Positions 33,200 to 44,419 of a stretch of 64,000 bases of DNA are shown in pieces (the first letter of the stretch is position 1; each line of letters begins with the position of its first letter). Origin of the DNA: Streptococcaceae bacterium (GTDB taxonomy: Bacteria; Bacillota; Bacilli; Lactobacillales; Streptococcaceae); contig JAISXW010000011.1 of NCBI GenBank assembly GCA_031270325.1, positions 1-64,000 of the forward strand. The letters are read 5' to 3'. A model generated the notes under the pieces. The model saw only the letters and a list, made by a program, of their open reading frames with translations, had not been told where the DNA came from and did no database searches. Both the position numbers and the translations under genes were made by a program.

Positions 33200-34000
33200 A
33201 TGTCAAAAAAAGATGAACTAGAGAAAAATGCTAGAAAAATTGCCCTTGGCGTTGGTATAGAGACGGGAAAGTTAGTTAATAATACGGCTAAAACAATTGG
33301 AAATGTTGGAAAAAATATTATTAAAGCTAAGGACTCTACCTCTGAACTGACTCAGTCAAAAATGATGCAGACTTTGGACTGGGCTTATGATAAAACATTA
33401 AGTGGTCTACCGGGTCAAAAAGATTTGGACGAACTCGTTAAAGATTATCTCAGTAAAAATGATGTAGAAACTGCGATCAATAAACTTATTGCTCTTCAAA
33501 CAACTAAAGCAGCGACATCTGGTTTTATCACTGGTTTTGGAGGGTTTATCACAATGCCAGTAGCACTTCCAGCCAACATTACTTCTGTAATACTTTTTCA
33601 AATGAGAATGATAGCAGCAATAGCGAAAATGCGTGGGTATGATTTAAGAAGTGATCAAGTTCAAACTTTTGTCTATGCAACTTTAGCAGGGACAACTGTT
33701 GCAGACATTATGAAGAGGACGGGGATAATTGTTGGGAATAAGCTACTTATAGGAGTTGTAAAGAAAATTCCTGGAAAGCTTCTTACCAAAATTAATCAGG
33801 CGGTTGGCTTTAGGTTAGTCACAAAATTTGGAACTAAAGGTGCAATTAACTTAACGAAAGTAATTCCTGTAGCTGGTGCAGTTGTAGGTGGAACAATTGA
33901 TACGATCACTACAAAGACTATAGCCTCTTTGGCTAAGAAGACATTTACAGATGATGGAATTGCCGTAGGTGATGGCACGATTATAAAAAAGTTGAATTAA
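33200..34000 (+). CDS. EcsC family protein
   Basis: Helical protein with ATSGFITGFGGFITMPVALPANI characteristic of the EcsC family. Confidence 0.75.
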   Translation: MSKKDELEKNARKIALGVGIETGKLVNNTAKTIGNVGKNIIKAKDSTSELTQSKMMQTLDWAYDKTLSGLPGQKDLDELVKDYLSKNDVETAINKLIALQTTKAATSGFITGFGGFITMPVALPANITSVILFQMRMIAAIAKMRGYDLRSDQVQTFVYATLAGTTVADIMKRTGIIVGNKLLIGVVKKIPGKLLTKINQAVGFRLVTKFGTKGAINLTKVIPVAGAVVGGTIDTITTKTIASLAKKTFTDDGIAVGDGTIIKKLN

Positions 34001-34078
34001 GTAAACTTGAACAAAATAATTAAGTTCACAAATTTGTGGGCTTTTTAACTTGAGATCGTAATTTTATCGTGGAGTGGA

Positions 34079-34196
34079 GATGTTTGGTTCAAAACAGCTG
34101 TGGCATACAGACAAATGGCGAGACCTAAGGATCGCCATTTAGCTTGAAAATCGAAGATTGGAAAGCGGGTCGCTACGCTGTTTTGAGCCAAACATC
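34079..34196. repeat. Hairpin element, copy 1 (about 118 bp)
   Basis: 20-bp near-perfect terminal inverted repeats GATGTTTGGTTCAAAACAGC/GCTGTTTTGAGCCAAACATC and inner AAATGGCGA...TCGCCATTT; similar to revcomp of 44259-44374. Confidence 0.75.
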
Positions 34197-34258
34197 GCAA
34201 CGGAATCTTCTCTGATGATGTATCTGTGGCAATTAAACAGATATGAAACAGTCGTGTC

Positions 34259-34894
34259 TTAATCACGATTGATATTTACACCCAAGACGGTCAGATGACC
34301 GTTTGAAATTAACTTAATCACGAGTGTGGCGAATTCATCAGCTGTGATCTCGTGATTTTTTTGTTCGATCCACCAATATAAAGTGCTTGTGAAAATGCTT
34401 GTGATGTAGGAGACGACAAATTCAGTTGGAATCTTCAGATCATCATTGCGGACATCAAGGCTTTGGAAGATTTCGGAATAACGTTCGGATAAGATTGCCA
34501 GCAAACGTTTGGAGAGAAATTCTTGATTGCTATGGGTGATGATCAGTCTGGCAATGTCAGGGTTGTCTTGGATGAAGGTATAAAACCGACTGAGTGTATG
34601 CTCGATCTTCTTGACATTGACCGAGTTCTTCTCAATGAGCGTTTCTTGATCTAAAACAGCAGCGAAGTCCGCCAAAAATTTGTCGATCAGTTGTTCAAAG
34701 AGATCAAATTTGTCTTTAAAGTGACTGTAAAATGTGGCGCGATTGATCATGGCCTCATCTGAAATGTCATTGATCGTGATTTTATCAAAAGTTTTGCTGG
34801 CTAGCAATTTGATAAAGGCTTGGGTAATGAGTTTGTGAGTTCGTTTAATGCGTAAGTCTACTTTTTTCGTCATTGGCTCTTTGCTTTCTGTCAA
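34259..34894 (-). CDS. TetR family transcriptional regulator
   Basis: LASKTFDKITINDISDEAMINRATFYSHFKDKFDLFEQL HTH. Confidence 0.92.
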   Translation of the reverse strand: MTESKEPMTKKVDLRIKRTHKLITQAFIKLLASKTFDKITINDISDEAMINRATFYSHFKDKFDLFEQLIDKFLADFAAVLDQETLIEKNSVNVKKIEHTLSRFYTFIQDNPDIARLIITHSNQEFLSKRLLAILSERYSEIFQSLDVRNDDLKIPTEFVVSYITSIFTSTLYWWIEQKNHEITADEFATLVIKLISNGHLTVLGVNINRD

Positions 34895-34909
34895 TCTATC
34901 ACAAGGTTA

Positions 34910-35025
34910 AACAACAGTTTGTTGTTTTGTGTTGCTTTACCAACAGTTTAGCACATTTTAACGGTTGCGTGCAAGTCTAATTCCTTGTAAAATATGATTA
35001 TATATGATAAGCAACAGTCTGTTGC
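34910..35025. promoter_or_regulatory. Candidate TetR operators in the divergent intergenic region
   Basis: AACAACA-GTT-TGTTGTT (34910-34926), GCAACAG-T-CTGTTGC (35011-35025), and a CAACAGTT half-site near 34942. Confidence 0.7.
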
Positions 35026-35053
35026 GTTCTAAAGTTGCGAGAAGAAAGAAGAA

Positions 35054-38000
35054 GTGATGTATAAAGCAGGTATTGATGTAGGCTCGACAACCGTTAAAAT
35101 GGTTGTGTTTGATGAGGACTATGAGCTGAAGTTTTCGCGATATGAACGCCATTTTTCTGATGTTAAAACAGCAACAATTCAGGTGCTTCGAGACATGATT
35201 GAGACACTGGGCGATTGTCGCTTTACTTTTTCGATTACAGGTTCTGGCGGTATGGGTCTGTCTGATGTAATCGGGGCGACCTTTATCCAAGAAGTGATTG
35301 CTTCCACGCTGACCATTGAAAAATTTATCCCAGAAACAGATGTCATGATTGAACTTGGTGGAGAAGATGCCAAGATGACTTTCTTTGATGGGGCGATGGA
35401 GCAGCGCATGAACGGTTCATGTGCTGGTGGGACGGGTGCTTTTATTGACCAAATGGCTGAGTTACTGAAAGTTGATGCTGCTGGTGTCAATGAATTAGCC
35501 AAAAACTATCAAAATCTTTATCCGATTGCCAGTCGTTGTGGTGTCTTTGCTAAGACAGATGTGCAGCCTTTATTGAACGAGGGGCTACGTAAGGAAGATA
35601 TTGCTGCCAGTATTTTTCAGGCAGTGGTCAATCAAACGATTGCGGGTCTAGCGGCAGGGCGTAAGATTACAGGGAACATTGCCTTTTTGGGCGGACCACT
35701 TTATTTCATGAGTGAGCTTCGCAAACGGTTCATTGAGACGCTGGCAATCCCACCTGAACGGGTCATTTTCCCTGATAATCCGCAACTTTTTGTGGCCATG
35801 GGGGCAGCCCTTGATGAAGAAAATGCGACAGAATTCACAGCTTCAGAAATTATCCATAAACTTGAAACCGATCGTTCTGAGCATCTGGTGCCTCAAGATA
35901 CGATAGAGGTCTTGTTTGAAACAGAAGCAGAGTTAGCAGCCTTTCGTCAGCGTCATGCGCAAGCCTCCGCAGCGCATAAAAATTTGTTTGATCACCACGG
36001 ACCAGCTTATCTCGGGATAGATGCTGGCTCAACGACAACAAAAGTTGTTTTGATTGATGATGCGGGCGATATTTTATTTGAACATTATGGGTCAAACAAT
36101 GGTGATCCTCTGGAATCAGTGCTGTCTGTCGTGATTTTTCTCTATGGTCAACTGCCAGCAGATGTTTACATTGCGAAAGCTGCTGTGACGGGTTATGGCG
36201 AGCAGTTGATTAAGGCTGCCATGAAAATTGACATCGGCGAAGTTGAAACCATGGCGCACTATAAAGCAGCTGAATTCTTCCAACCGGGTGTCGATTTTAT
36301 CATTGATATTGGTGGGCAAGACATGAAAGCCATGAAGATTACTGATGGTGCCTTGTCTAGTATTCAGCTCAATGAAGCGTGTAGTTCAGGTTGTGGGTCT
36401 TTTATTGAAACCTTTGCCAAATCGTTGCGTTATGACGTGAAAGACTTTGCGCAGGAAGCTTTGCTAACGGCTCATCCAGTTGATTTGGGTTCAAAATGTA
36501 CGGTTTTCATGAACTCTAAAGTTAAGCAAGTCCAAAAAGAAGGGGCGACGGTTGGCGATATTTCAGCTGGCCTATCGTATTCTGTCATTAAAAATGCGCT
36601 TTATAAAGTGATCAAAGTCAAGCGGCCAGAGGACTTGGGCGAGAAGATTGTGGTGCAAGGCGGTACTTTCTATAATGAAGCAGTCTTGCGTGCTTTCGAG
36701 AAAATCTCAGGTCGGGAAGTCGTTCGTCCCTCTATCGCAGGACTGATGGGAGCGTATGGCTGTGCCTTGATTGCTATGGCGCAAGCGTTAGATGATCCTA
36801 GCCCGTCAACGATTTTAGACTTACATGCCCTTCAAAAATTTAGAACGACAAAAGAATTTACAACGTGTGGGCTATGTGAAAACATGTGTAAAATGACCCT
36901 GACTGTCTTTAATGATGGTTCTAAGTTTGTGTCAGGAAATCGCTGCGAGCGTGGGGCTGAAAAAGCCATGGCAATCAAACTTGATAAGCGAGATAAAAAA
37001 GTCAATCTTGTTGATTATAAGTACAAGAAGTTGTTTAAGTACAAATCCCTCAGCAAGAAAAAAGCAATTCATGGCGAAATTGGTCTGCCACGTGTGCTGA
37101 ATATGTATGAAAACTATCCGCTATGGCATACGCTATTGACTGATTTAGGCTTTCGAGTTGTTTTGTCTCCTAAGTCCGATAAAGTACTTTATGAAAAAGG
37201 GATTGAGACGATTCCTTCCGATACGGTGTGTTATCCCGCTAAGCTCAGTCACGGTCATATCATGTCTTTGGTCGAAAAAGAAGTGCCGACAATCTTCTAC
37301 CCATCTGTTTTATATGAACGCCAAGAAGATGCTAGTGCTCAAAATCATTACAACTGTCCGATTGTACAGTCCTATCCTGAAGTCATCAAAAACAACATTG
37401 ATGAGATTCGCAATGGTCAAGTGGGCTATATCCATCCCTTTATCAATCTGGCTAATCCAGCTAATATGGCTGATAATTTGTATCAGGCGCTGTCAGCCTT
37501 TGACATCAGCTTGAGCGATATTCAGTCTGCTGTTGCTCATGGTTTTGAGGCAATGGATGTCTTTAAAGCAGATCTTCGTCAGCAAGCTGAGGAGCTGATG
37601 ATGCGGCTTACACTCAATCATGAAAAAGCCATCGTGCTTTCTGGTCGGCCTTATCACTTGGATCCTGAGATTAACCATGGCATTGCTGATATTATCACGC
37701 AGGAAGGGTTTCATGTTTTGACTGAGGATGCAATTGCCCATTTGGCAGATGTCGGTCACTTGCGGGTCGTCAATCAATGGGTTTATCACTCACGTTTGTA
37801 TGGGGCGGCGCGTGTTGTGGCCAAAAACAAATACCTAGAGTTAGTCCAGCTCAATAGTTTTGGCTGTGGTCTGGATGCCGTCACGACTGACCAAGTCGAA
37901 GAGATCATGCAAGCACACCATAAGCTCTATACGGTGTTGAAGATTGATGAGGGCTCAAATATGGGTGCTGTTCGGATTCGGTTGCGGTCTCTCAAAGCTG

Positions 38001-39328
38001 CGGTCAATGAACGTGATAAGCGCCCCGACCTATTGGCGCTTCCTGAGACTGACTTTAAAGAAATCATTGACAGGCATCCTGTCTTTACAAAACCGATGAA
38101 GCAACGTCACACCTTGTTAATGCCGATGTTGTCACCGATTCATCAGGAAGGGTTGATTGACGAGGCGTTCAGACAGTCTGGGTACAATGTGGTCCTCTTG
38201 CCAGAAGACAAGTCATCTATCAATACGGGTCTGAAATTTGTCAATAACGATTCTTGCTATCCTGCTATCATTTCCATCGGTCAGCTGATCCATGCGCTGG
38301 CCTCTGGTGATTATGACCTTGCGCATACATCGGTCTTGATGACCCAAACCGGTGGTGGCTGTCGGGCGACAAATTATATCCCTCTGCTGCGTAAAGCGCT
38401 CAAAGATGCTGGATTTGGACAGGTACCAGTTGTTTCCTTGTCAATGGGGAATAAGGGAACTGAAAAATCAGACGGTTTCAAATTAACCGTACCGTTGATG
38501 GGACGTATCGTGTTGGGGGCGCTATATGGCGATCTATTTGAGCGGTTGGTCTATCGGACACGTCCTTATGAAATAACCAAAGGGCAAATTAACGCCCTCC
38601 ATGCCAAGTGGTTGGAGAAAGTCAAACACAATCTAAAATCTGGATCGATTTTCGAGTTTAACCGCAACATTAAACAGATGATTCGGGAATTTGATGAGAC
38701 ACCCCTGCGTGATATCAAAAAAGCGCGTGTCGGTGTTGTCGGTGAAATCCTCGTCAAGTATTCTAAAACAGCCAATAATGATATTGTCAGCATCCTAGAA
38801 GCAGAGGGAGCAGAAGCTGTCGTGCCAGATTTGATTGGCTTTATGAATTACTCGCTCTACAATCAAATCTGGAAATCAGATCATCTGGGCATGAGTAAGA
38901 AAGCAAAATATTTCGCGCGTGCTTTCATCACTATCATTCAAATGGTCGAAAAACCGATGAATAAAGCCTTGAAGGAGTCAAAACGATTTGAAGGGATTCA
39001 CGCCATTGATGCCATCGTTGCAGATACGGAGAAAATCATTTCGATCGGCAACCATACCGGCGAGGGCTGGTTCTTGACTGGTGAGATGATTACACTCTTG
39101 CAGGATGGTGTCGATAATATCGTCTGCTTGCAGCCCTTTGGCTGCCTGCCCAACCATATCGTCGGAAAAGGCATGATCAAAGAGTTGCGCCGTCAGTATC
39201 CTCGTGCCAATATCGCACCAATTGATTACGATCCTTCGGTCTCTGTCGTCAATCAGCTTAATCGGATTCGGCTGATGTTAGCAACCGCTAAGAAACAATT
39301 AAAACAAGAGGTTCTACTGGACCTTTAG
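35054..39328 (+). CDS. BadF/BadG/HgdC-type 2-hydroxyacyl-CoA dehydratase activator with DUF2229 region (1424 aa)
   Basis: Two ASKHA modules (AGIDVGSTTVKMVVFD, LGIDAGSTTTKVVLID), GSCAGGTGAFIDQM, CSSGCGSFIETF, CGLCENMCKMTL. Confidence 0.93.
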   Translation: MMYKAGIDVGSTTVKMVVFDEDYELKFSRYERHFSDVKTATIQVLRDMIETLGDCRFTFSITGSGGMGLSDVIGATFIQEVIASTLTIEKFIPETDVMIELGGEDAKMTFFDGAMEQRMNGSCAGGTGAFIDQMAELLKVDAAGVNELAKNYQNLYPIASRCGVFAKTDVQPLLNEGLRKEDIAASIFQAVVNQTIAGLAAGRKITGNIAFLGGPLYFMSELRKRFIETLAIPPERVIFPDNPQLFVAMGAALDEENATEFTASEIIHKLETDRSEHLVPQDTIEVLFETEAELAAFRQRHAQASAAHKNLFDHHGPAYLGIDAGSTTTKVVLIDDAGDILFEHYGSNNGDPLESVLSVVIFLYGQLPADVYIAKAAVTGYGEQLIKAAMKIDIGEVETMAHYKAAEFFQPGVDFIIDIGGQDMKAMKITDGALSSIQLNEACSSGCGSFIETFAKSLRYDVKDFAQEALLTAHPVDLGSKCTVFMNSKVKQVQKEGATVGDISAGLSYSVIKNALYKVIKVKRPEDLGEKIVVQGGTFYNEAVLRAFEKISGREVVRPSIAGLMGAYGCALIAMAQALDDPSPSTILDLHALQKFRTTKEFTTCGLCENMCKMTLTVFNDGSKFVSGNRCERGAEKAMAIKLDKRDKKVNLVDYKYKKLFKYKSLSKKKAIHGEIGLPRVLNMYENYPLWHTLLTDLGFRVVLSPKSDKVLYEKGIETIPSDTVCYPAKLSHGHIMSLVEKEVPTIFYPSVLYERQEDASAQNHYNCPIVQSYPEVIKNNIDEIRNGQVGYIHPFINLANPANMADNLYQALSAFDISLSDIQSAVAHGFEAMDVFKADLRQQAEELMMRLTLNHEKAIVLSGRPYHLDPEINHGIADIITQEGFHVLTEDAIAHLADVGHLRVVNQWVYHSRLYGAARVVAKNKYLELVQLNSFGCGLDAVTTDQVEEIMQAHHKLYTVLKIDEGSNMGAVRIRLRSLKAAVNERDKRPDLLALPETDFKEIIDRHPVFTKPMKQRHTLLMPMLSPIHQEGLIDEAFRQSGYNVVLLPEDKSSINTGLKFVNNDSCYPAIISIGQLIHALASGDYDLAHTSVLMTQTGGGCRATNYIPLLRKALKDAGFGQVPVVSLSMGNKGTEKSDGFKLTVPLMGRIVLGALYGDLFERLVYRTRPYEITKGQINALHAKWLEKVKHNLKSGSIFEFNRNIKQMIREFDETPLRDIKKARVGVVGEILVKYSKTANNDIVSILEAEGAEAVVPDLIGFMNYSLYNQIWKSDHLGMSKKAKYFARAFITIIQMVEKPMNKALKESKRFEGIHAIDAIVADTEKIISIGNHTGEGWFLTGEMITLLQDGVDNIVCLQPFGCLPNHIVGKGMIKELRRQYPRANIAPIDYDPSVSVVNQLNRIRLMLATAKKQLKQEVLLDL

Positions 39329-39356
39329 AGATGACTAGAGTATTGACTCGCCACCC

Positions 39357-39387
39357 AAAAAGACAAGCTGCTTGAGCTTGTCTTTTT
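39357..39387. terminator. Bidirectional terminator between the activase gene and dltD
   Basis: AAAAAGACAAGCT...AGCTTGTCTTTTT. Confidence 0.85.
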
Positions 39388-39401
39388 CAAATTCTTGTGG
39401 C

Positions 39402-40655
39402 TTATTGGGTCACTTGTTTTTTGTTGGCCCATTCGGCTGTTAAGAAGTAGTCGTTGAGCTGGTAAGTAGGCGGGGTTTGCTTGGTCGTTAAGAAAGTATT
39501 GACTTCACGATCAAAGGCTAACCATCCTGTCCAACCGAGATGAATCGTATCTTGCATGAAATAAGGCTGATCACCATTTTGAGATAAATCAGCAATGTGA
39601 TTAAACCCTTGCGAGGTCAATTGATAGCGTATTTTTTGAACGGTTTCTTCGTACATCTTTTGGTTCAATCCAGTGTAGGCTTGCCAGTTGGCATTTACAG
39701 GTGGAATGACAAAGATGACGTCCGTCTTATTTTTGGCAAATTCATTTAAGACCAGTTGGAAATCATTGTACTCGGGAGATTGGAGATAAGAAAAGTGACG
39801 CTGTGAGTTTTTAAGTTTAGGCAGTGTCGGCTTAATCCGGCTTGTATAAAAACTATTTAATATCTCAAATGGATTGTTGCTGGTATTGGCTTGTCCGAGT
39901 TCAATAGCACGTTGATACAAAGTAACCGGATTGTATGGTTGCGGAAGCTTTTTAGCACGCGGTGCAACCTTTTCCTGATAATTATCGCCAAACTGTAAGC
40001 CGGCAAAGAGATTATCCTCGTGAATGGCCCAATTTTTAAGTGTTTTAATTCGCCATTTATCAATGGTTGACAGGGCTTTGCCATTGGCAATCTTTTTCAT
40101 AAATTGACTCACTGAACTCTCAGGATTCATTTTGAGAAAGCGTTTGGCAGCGTAGCGATCGGTGGCGGTATTTTGCGCATTTTCTAAAAAACGATAGGCC
40201 TGATCGTTGGAAAAGTAAAACTTAAAAGCGTTTGGTGCTTGTCCCTCTTTGACAAACCATTGAGGTGAGATGAAAAAGACAGCTTGCTTGTTTTGCAGTT
40301 CGGGTTCGATTTGCTGCATACCGAAATAATGACTGAGGCTTTCAGCTCCTTGCACGCCGAGTAAGAAAGGTGTGTAGGAACGTTGGTAAGCTTCAGACAA
40401 AATAGACGGATGCAGCTCGTCAAAGCGCCGCCATTCACTTGAGCCAAAGAAAGGCACAAAACGATGATCGGGATCAGATAAGGCTTCTTTTTTTAGGGCA
40501 GCATTCTTGAAAATAATCGGTGTCAAGTCAGTTGCAGCGCTCTTTTCATCAGATAAGCGATGTGACGTTCTAGCCGGGGCAAGTAAGACGACACCGATCA
40601 GAATGGCAATGGCAACGAAGACCGGGCCAAAAATCATCCAAAGTCGTTTAAGCAT
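39402..40655 (-). CDS. dltD: D-alanyl-lipoteichoic acid biosynthesis protein DltD
   Basis: [17 protein letters not shown] motif; gene order. Confidence 0.95.
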   Translation of the reverse strand: MLKRLWMIFGPVFVAIAILIGVVLLAPARTSHRLSDEKSAATDLTPIIFKNAALKKEALSDPDHRFVPFFGSSEWRRFDELHPSILSEAYQRSYTPFLLGVQGAESLSHYFGMQQIEPELQNKQAVFFISPQWFVKEGQAPNAFKFYFSNDQAYRFLENAQNTATDRYAAKRFLKMNPESSVSQFMKKIANGKALSTIDKWRIKTLKNWAIHEDNLFAGLQFGDNYQEKVAPRAKKLPQPYNPVTLYQRAIELGQANTSNNPFEILNSFYTSRIKPTLPKLKNSQRHFSYLQSPEYNDFQLVLNEFAKNKTDVIFVIPPVNANWQAYTGLNQKMYEETVQKIRYQLTSQGFNHIADLSQNGDQPYFMQDTIHLGWTGWLAFDREVNTFLTTKQTPPTYQLNDYFLTAEWANKKQVTQ

Positions 40656-40887
40656 TTTGTAAATCCTTTACACCTTGAACGATTTTATTGCCAGTGTTCC
40701 AATCATCACGCCCCATATCAGATACAGGGATTTTAATGTTGAAGGTGTTTTCGAGTTCAATCACTAACTCCACTGTCCCCATAGAGTCTAAGACACCCGC
40801 ATCAAAGAGGTCCTCATCCATCATATCAGTAATGTCTTCCATAAATAAGTTGTCAATCAGTTCGATGACTGTTGTTTGAATATCCAT
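40648..40887 (-). CDS. dltC: D-alanine--poly(phosphoribitol) ligase subunit 2 (carrier protein)
   Basis: Short ACP-like protein with [16 protein letters not shown] phosphopantetheine site. Confidence 0.95.
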   Translation of the reverse strand: MDIQTTVIELIDNLFMEDITDMMDEDLFDAGVLDSMGTVELVIELENTFNIKIPVSDMGRDDWNTGNKIVQGVKDLQNA

Positions 40888-41006
40888 TTTTAAGTTCTCC
40901 TATAAGTAAGATGTGTAACTGATGGTCAAAGGGTATTGGCGCAATCAGTCGTAGCTGAGGTGATTTGGCAGTGTCTGCCAAAGGCTCCTGTCAGGGTTTA
41001 ATGTTG

Positions 41007-42257
41007 TCAAGGGAGGTTGTGGAACCATAACTTGTCCAAGAAGCCTGAGAAGAGTAGCAAGCTAAACATGACGACATGGAAAGTCACGACAATCCCAAGT
41101 GCTTTTGTCCATTGATTGTCAGGTAGCGGTGGCTGTCCAGCTTTTTTGCGGAGCTGATTGCGCTTTTTCTTCCTGCGAATCCACCAGTCATTGATGACCA
41201 GACCGAAACCGTGGAAAATACCATAAGCAATGTAGTACCAAGTCACACCGTGCCAGAAGCCCATCAGGGTCATGTTGACGAGATAAGCGACACTAGACGT
41301 TGTATTGCGGTTTTTAAAGACCTTATGTTTCATCAGGGTGTAGACTAAACGCATAAAGACAAAATCTCTAAACCAGAAACTCAAAGACATATGCCAACGG
41401 TTCCAAAATTCTTTGAGGTCTCTTGATAGAAAAGGCTTGTTGAAGTTGACAGGTGTTTCAATGCCCATGAGATAAGAAATCCCGATGGCAAATAGTGAGT
41501 AACCAGCAAAATCGAAGAAGAGATTCAGGCCGTAGGTGTACATGACACCTACTGTTGACCAGTTAAAGAGACCGGCTGCATGTAAAGCATTTCGTTGAAA
41601 ATGGGGTAATAGCAGCTCACCAAAGAGATAAGATAGAATGAACTTGTAAAATGCCCCTAGCATCAGCGACCAAACTGCTTTTTCAATCATGGTTAGATAG
41701 GCATCACGATTGGGGATTGCCAAATAATTGTCGTTAAACCGGCGAAAGCGGTCAATCGGGCCTGATGAAATCGTTGGCAGGAAAATCATGAAGCGAAGGA
41801 AAGGCCAGAAGCGGACATCTTGTAATTCGCCATCTCGCATTTCCATGATCATGGCAACGGAGCGAAAAGTCAGATAGGAAATCCCTAGAAAACCAATCAA
41901 GGAATTGTGACCAATCACAGCCGGCGTGATTTTGACAATGATTAAAGGCAGGAGTGCTAAGAAGACACTGCCGTAAAAGAGCCAAGTTTGATTGCCTTTT
42001 TTTCGATAGGCTTGATAAAGAAAGACGACAACGGTTTGCCAAACCAGATAGAACAGCAGGGCAAAGAATTGTAGATAGCTTGAACCGCCAAACATGAAGC
42101 TAATGAAGTAAACGGATACTAAGCCCTCGTAAATCGCTAATCTTCGACCACAAAACATGGCAATGATAATCGGTAGGAGCGTGATGAGTAAGACAACAAA
42201 ATATTGTGGCGTGCCGTAAGGTTGCCAATTGGGTAAGGCTTGCAACAAATCGCTCAT
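41007..42257 (-). CDS. dltB: D-alanyl transfer protein DltB (MBOAT)
   Basis: MBOAT membrane protein, [19 protein letters not shown] and GFWHG motifs. Confidence 0.96.
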   Translation of the reverse strand: MSDLLQALPNWQPYGTPQYFVVLLITLLPIIIAMFCGRRLAIYEGLVSVYFISFMFGGSSYLQFFALLFYLVWQTVVVFLYQAYRKKGNQTWLFYGSVFLALLPLIIVKITPAVIGHNSLIGFLGISYLTFRSVAMIMEMRDGELQDVRFWPFLRFMIFLPTISSGPIDRFRRFNDNYLAIPNRDAYLTMIEKAVWSLMLGAFYKFILSYLFGELLLPHFQRNALHAAGLFNWSTVGVMYTYGLNLFFDFAGYSLFAIGISYLMGIETPVNFNKPFLSRDLKEFWNRWHMSLSFWFRDFVFMRLVYTLMKHKVFKNRNTTSSVAYLVNMTLMGFWHGVTWYYIAYGIFHGFGLVINDWWIRRKKKRNQLRKKAGQPPLPDNQWTKALGIVVTFHVVMFSLLLFSGFLDKLWFHNLP

Positions 42258-43795
42258 CGATTGTTCACCTCAGCAATCAAGGCTTTGATATCAATCTTGC
42301 CATTTGGTGTAATCGGGAGAGACTCTCTGTAAATGAACCGCGACGGCATCATATAGGACATCATGACGTCTTCAAGTTCGGCCTTAATCGCCTTGGTCAG
42401 CTGCAATTCTTTTTCAAATTGTTGGCGAGCCCCCGGTTTTGCGACGACATAGGCCAATAATTGTTGGACTTTGTGCTGGTCGTTATAACGTGGGACAGCG
42501 ACGGCAGCCTCGACATATTGTGACAGATTTAAGACGTGGGCAACTTCTTCTAATTCGATACGGTAGCCATTCCACTTGATTTGGAAGTCCATGCGACCGC
42601 CATAATGAAGCATTCCATCATCATCTAATGAGCCTAAATCGCCTGTATGGTAGGCTTTTTGTCCCTCAAGTTCAAAGAAGGACTGGGCGGTCTTTTCAGG
42701 GTTGTTGATATAGCCTTTGGAAACGGCTGGTCCAGTGACGACAATCTCGCCTTGCACGCCATTTTCAAGGATTTTGCCAGCGTCATCGAGGATAAAGGTT
42801 GGAGAGTCTACTTTGATATAGCCGATTGGCAAGCGTTCTGCTTTGCGAATCATTTCTTCTGTAATCGTAACTGCTGAAAAGGCAACAGTGCTTTCAGTTG
42901 GGCCGAAAGAATTGACGATTCGACCATCAGGGAAACGTTGTTGGAGTTTAGCCGCAGTCCCGACCGTTAATTCTTCGCCACAGAAATAGAAATACTTGAG
43001 TTCTGGCATCTTGTCAGCGGAGAAATCGTCTGATAACAAGACCATGTCGGCAAAAGAAGGGGTTGACACCCAGACTTGTATCGGTAAGTTTGGCAGAATG
43101 GCAAAGAGGTCTTTGAAGTTTTCGGTTTTTTCTTTCGGCAAGGCATAGAGACAACCGCCGACAGCTAAGGTTGGCGCCCAAGACATGACCGATAAGTCAA
43201 AGGAATAGGGTGGTTGAGATAAGGCTTTGGCTTGTGCGGGAAAATCAAAATCGTCAGAAGTCAGCATCCAATCGACAAAGGATAGGAGGTTGTCATGTGA
43301 AATCTGAACGCCCTTAGGCTTACCTGTTGTCCCAGAAGTAAAGATGATGTAGTAGTTGTCATCGCCAGTAACCGCATGGGTCAAGGTATAGCTGACCGGA
43401 TTTGCGATAATCTGTGTCAGATCATCTGGTGTCAGGACGGGCACATCTGACACGCTGATAGGTAAGGCATCAACGGCGATGATAGCACTAGGTTCTGCAA
43501 TCTCTAAAATTGACGTCAAGCGCTCGGTCGTTGAATGGACATCGACTGGGATATAAGCGTGTCCGGATTTGCTCAGACCGACAAAGGTCGCAATCATCTG
43601 ATAATCTTGCCCCCCAAAGACCATGACGGGACTTTTGGCGGGTAAGTTCAAACTGTCGATATAAGCAGCGATACTGTCAGAGTCTTGCTTTAATTGCGCA
43701 TAAGTATGTTGTGTGCCCAATAAATCATAAACGGGTGCATCTGGTTGTGTGTGCGCAAAGTGTTCGAGGGTCGTGATAAAATTTGAAATTGTCAT
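42254..43795 (-). CDS. dltA: D-alanine--poly(phosphoribitol) ligase subunit 1
   Basis: [31 protein letters not shown] start at 43795 preferred over 43870. Confidence 0.96.
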   Translation of the reverse strand: MTISNFITTLEHFAHTQPDAPVYDLLGTQHTYAQLKQDSDSIAAYIDSLNLPAKSPVMVFGGQDYQMIATFVGLSKSGHAYIPVDVHSTTERLTSILEIAEPSAIIAVDALPISVSDVPVLTPDDLTQIIANPVSYTLTHAVTGDDNYYIIFTSGTTGKPKGVQISHDNLLSFVDWMLTSDDFDFPAQAKALSQPPYSFDLSVMSWAPTLAVGGCLYALPKEKTENFKDLFAILPNLPIQVWVSTPSFADMVLLSDDFSADKMPELKYFYFCGEELTVGTAAKLQQRFPDGRIVNSFGPTESTVAFSAVTITEEMIRKAERLPIGYIKVDSPTFILDDAGKILENGVQGEIVVTGPAVSKGYINNPEKTAQSFFELEGQKAYHTGDLGSLDDDGMLHYGGRMDFQIKWNGYRIELEEVAHVLNLSQYVEAAVAVPRYNDQHKVQQLLAYVVAKPGARQQFEKELQLTKAIKAELEDVMMSYMMPSRFIYRESLPITPNGKIDIKALIAEVNNR

Positions 43796-43820
43796 CTTGT
43801 TTCCTTTCGTCTGTTGTGGT

Positions 43821-43979
43821 TTAGAACTCATTATAAATAAAGTGTCCTTGACCATGTCCACTATAAACAAACAAATAGAACATGACCAATAAAATAAAGA
43901 AGTAAAATAGACTCTGCAAAATAAATTTAATGACAGGCCACGACTTGTGTTGTGGCAGACTTTGGAGATAGTTGATCAA
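43821..43979 (-). CDS. dltX: DltX, teichoic acid D-Ala incorporation-associated protein (52 aa)
   Basis: [52 protein letters not shown], one TM and C-term FIYNEF; immediately 5' of dltA; TTG start; not in supplied ORF track. Confidence 0.85.
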   Translation of the reverse strand: MINYLQSLPQHKSWPVIKFILQSLFYFFILLVMFYLFVYSGHGQGHFIYNEF

Positions 43980-44258
43980 TTTAAAATTCCCCTACTTTCT
44001 ATTTGAATCTTTTTTTATCCATTATGGTAACCATTTTATCATATTAAGGCGTAAATTTCTAATGATACAGCAAAAAATCAGGCTTTTCAACTGATAGCAA
44101 GGACAAGTTAGAAGTAGTGAGTGAGTTGCTGCTCTCAATGGGGCTTGTTTGGGAAAAGATTGGCAATGAGAGGATCGCAAATTCGCAGGGAAGGGGGTGT
44201 TTTTTTCGGAGTTGTTTCGCCTTTTTGTTGCTTAGGTCTGTCTTGTCGGTGCCTTCTG

Positions 44259-44374
44259 CGGTTTGGTTCAAAAGTGCGTGGCGACCCGTTCTGCACTCTG
44301 CGATTTCCGAGCTAAACAGCGAGCCTCAGGTCTCGCCGCTTGGCTATCTGCCACAGCGCTTTTGAGCCCAACCG
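44259..44374. repeat. Hairpin element, copy 2 (about 116 bp, opposite orientation to copy 1)
   Basis: Matches reverse complement of 34079-34196 (GCGACCCG..., GCGATTT, AGCTAAA, AGGTCTCGCC, TGCCACAGC); imperfect terminal inverted repeats. Confidence 0.75.
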
Positions 44375-44419
44375 TGCTGCTTCACTTGGTGTGGGGAGCT
44401 TGATCTATCTTTAATCGAG

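Noticed and set aside
34045-34266. 73-aa ORF MIKTRLFHICLIATDTSSEKIPL...
   Set aside because: Lies across hairpin element copy 1; its coding frame is explained by the inverted-repeat element and has no RBS.
44117-44365. 82-aa and 64-aa ORFs MSELLLSMGLVWEK... / MSCCSQWGLFGK...
   Set aside because: Overlapping frames over hairpin element copy 2; no SD or recognisable domain.
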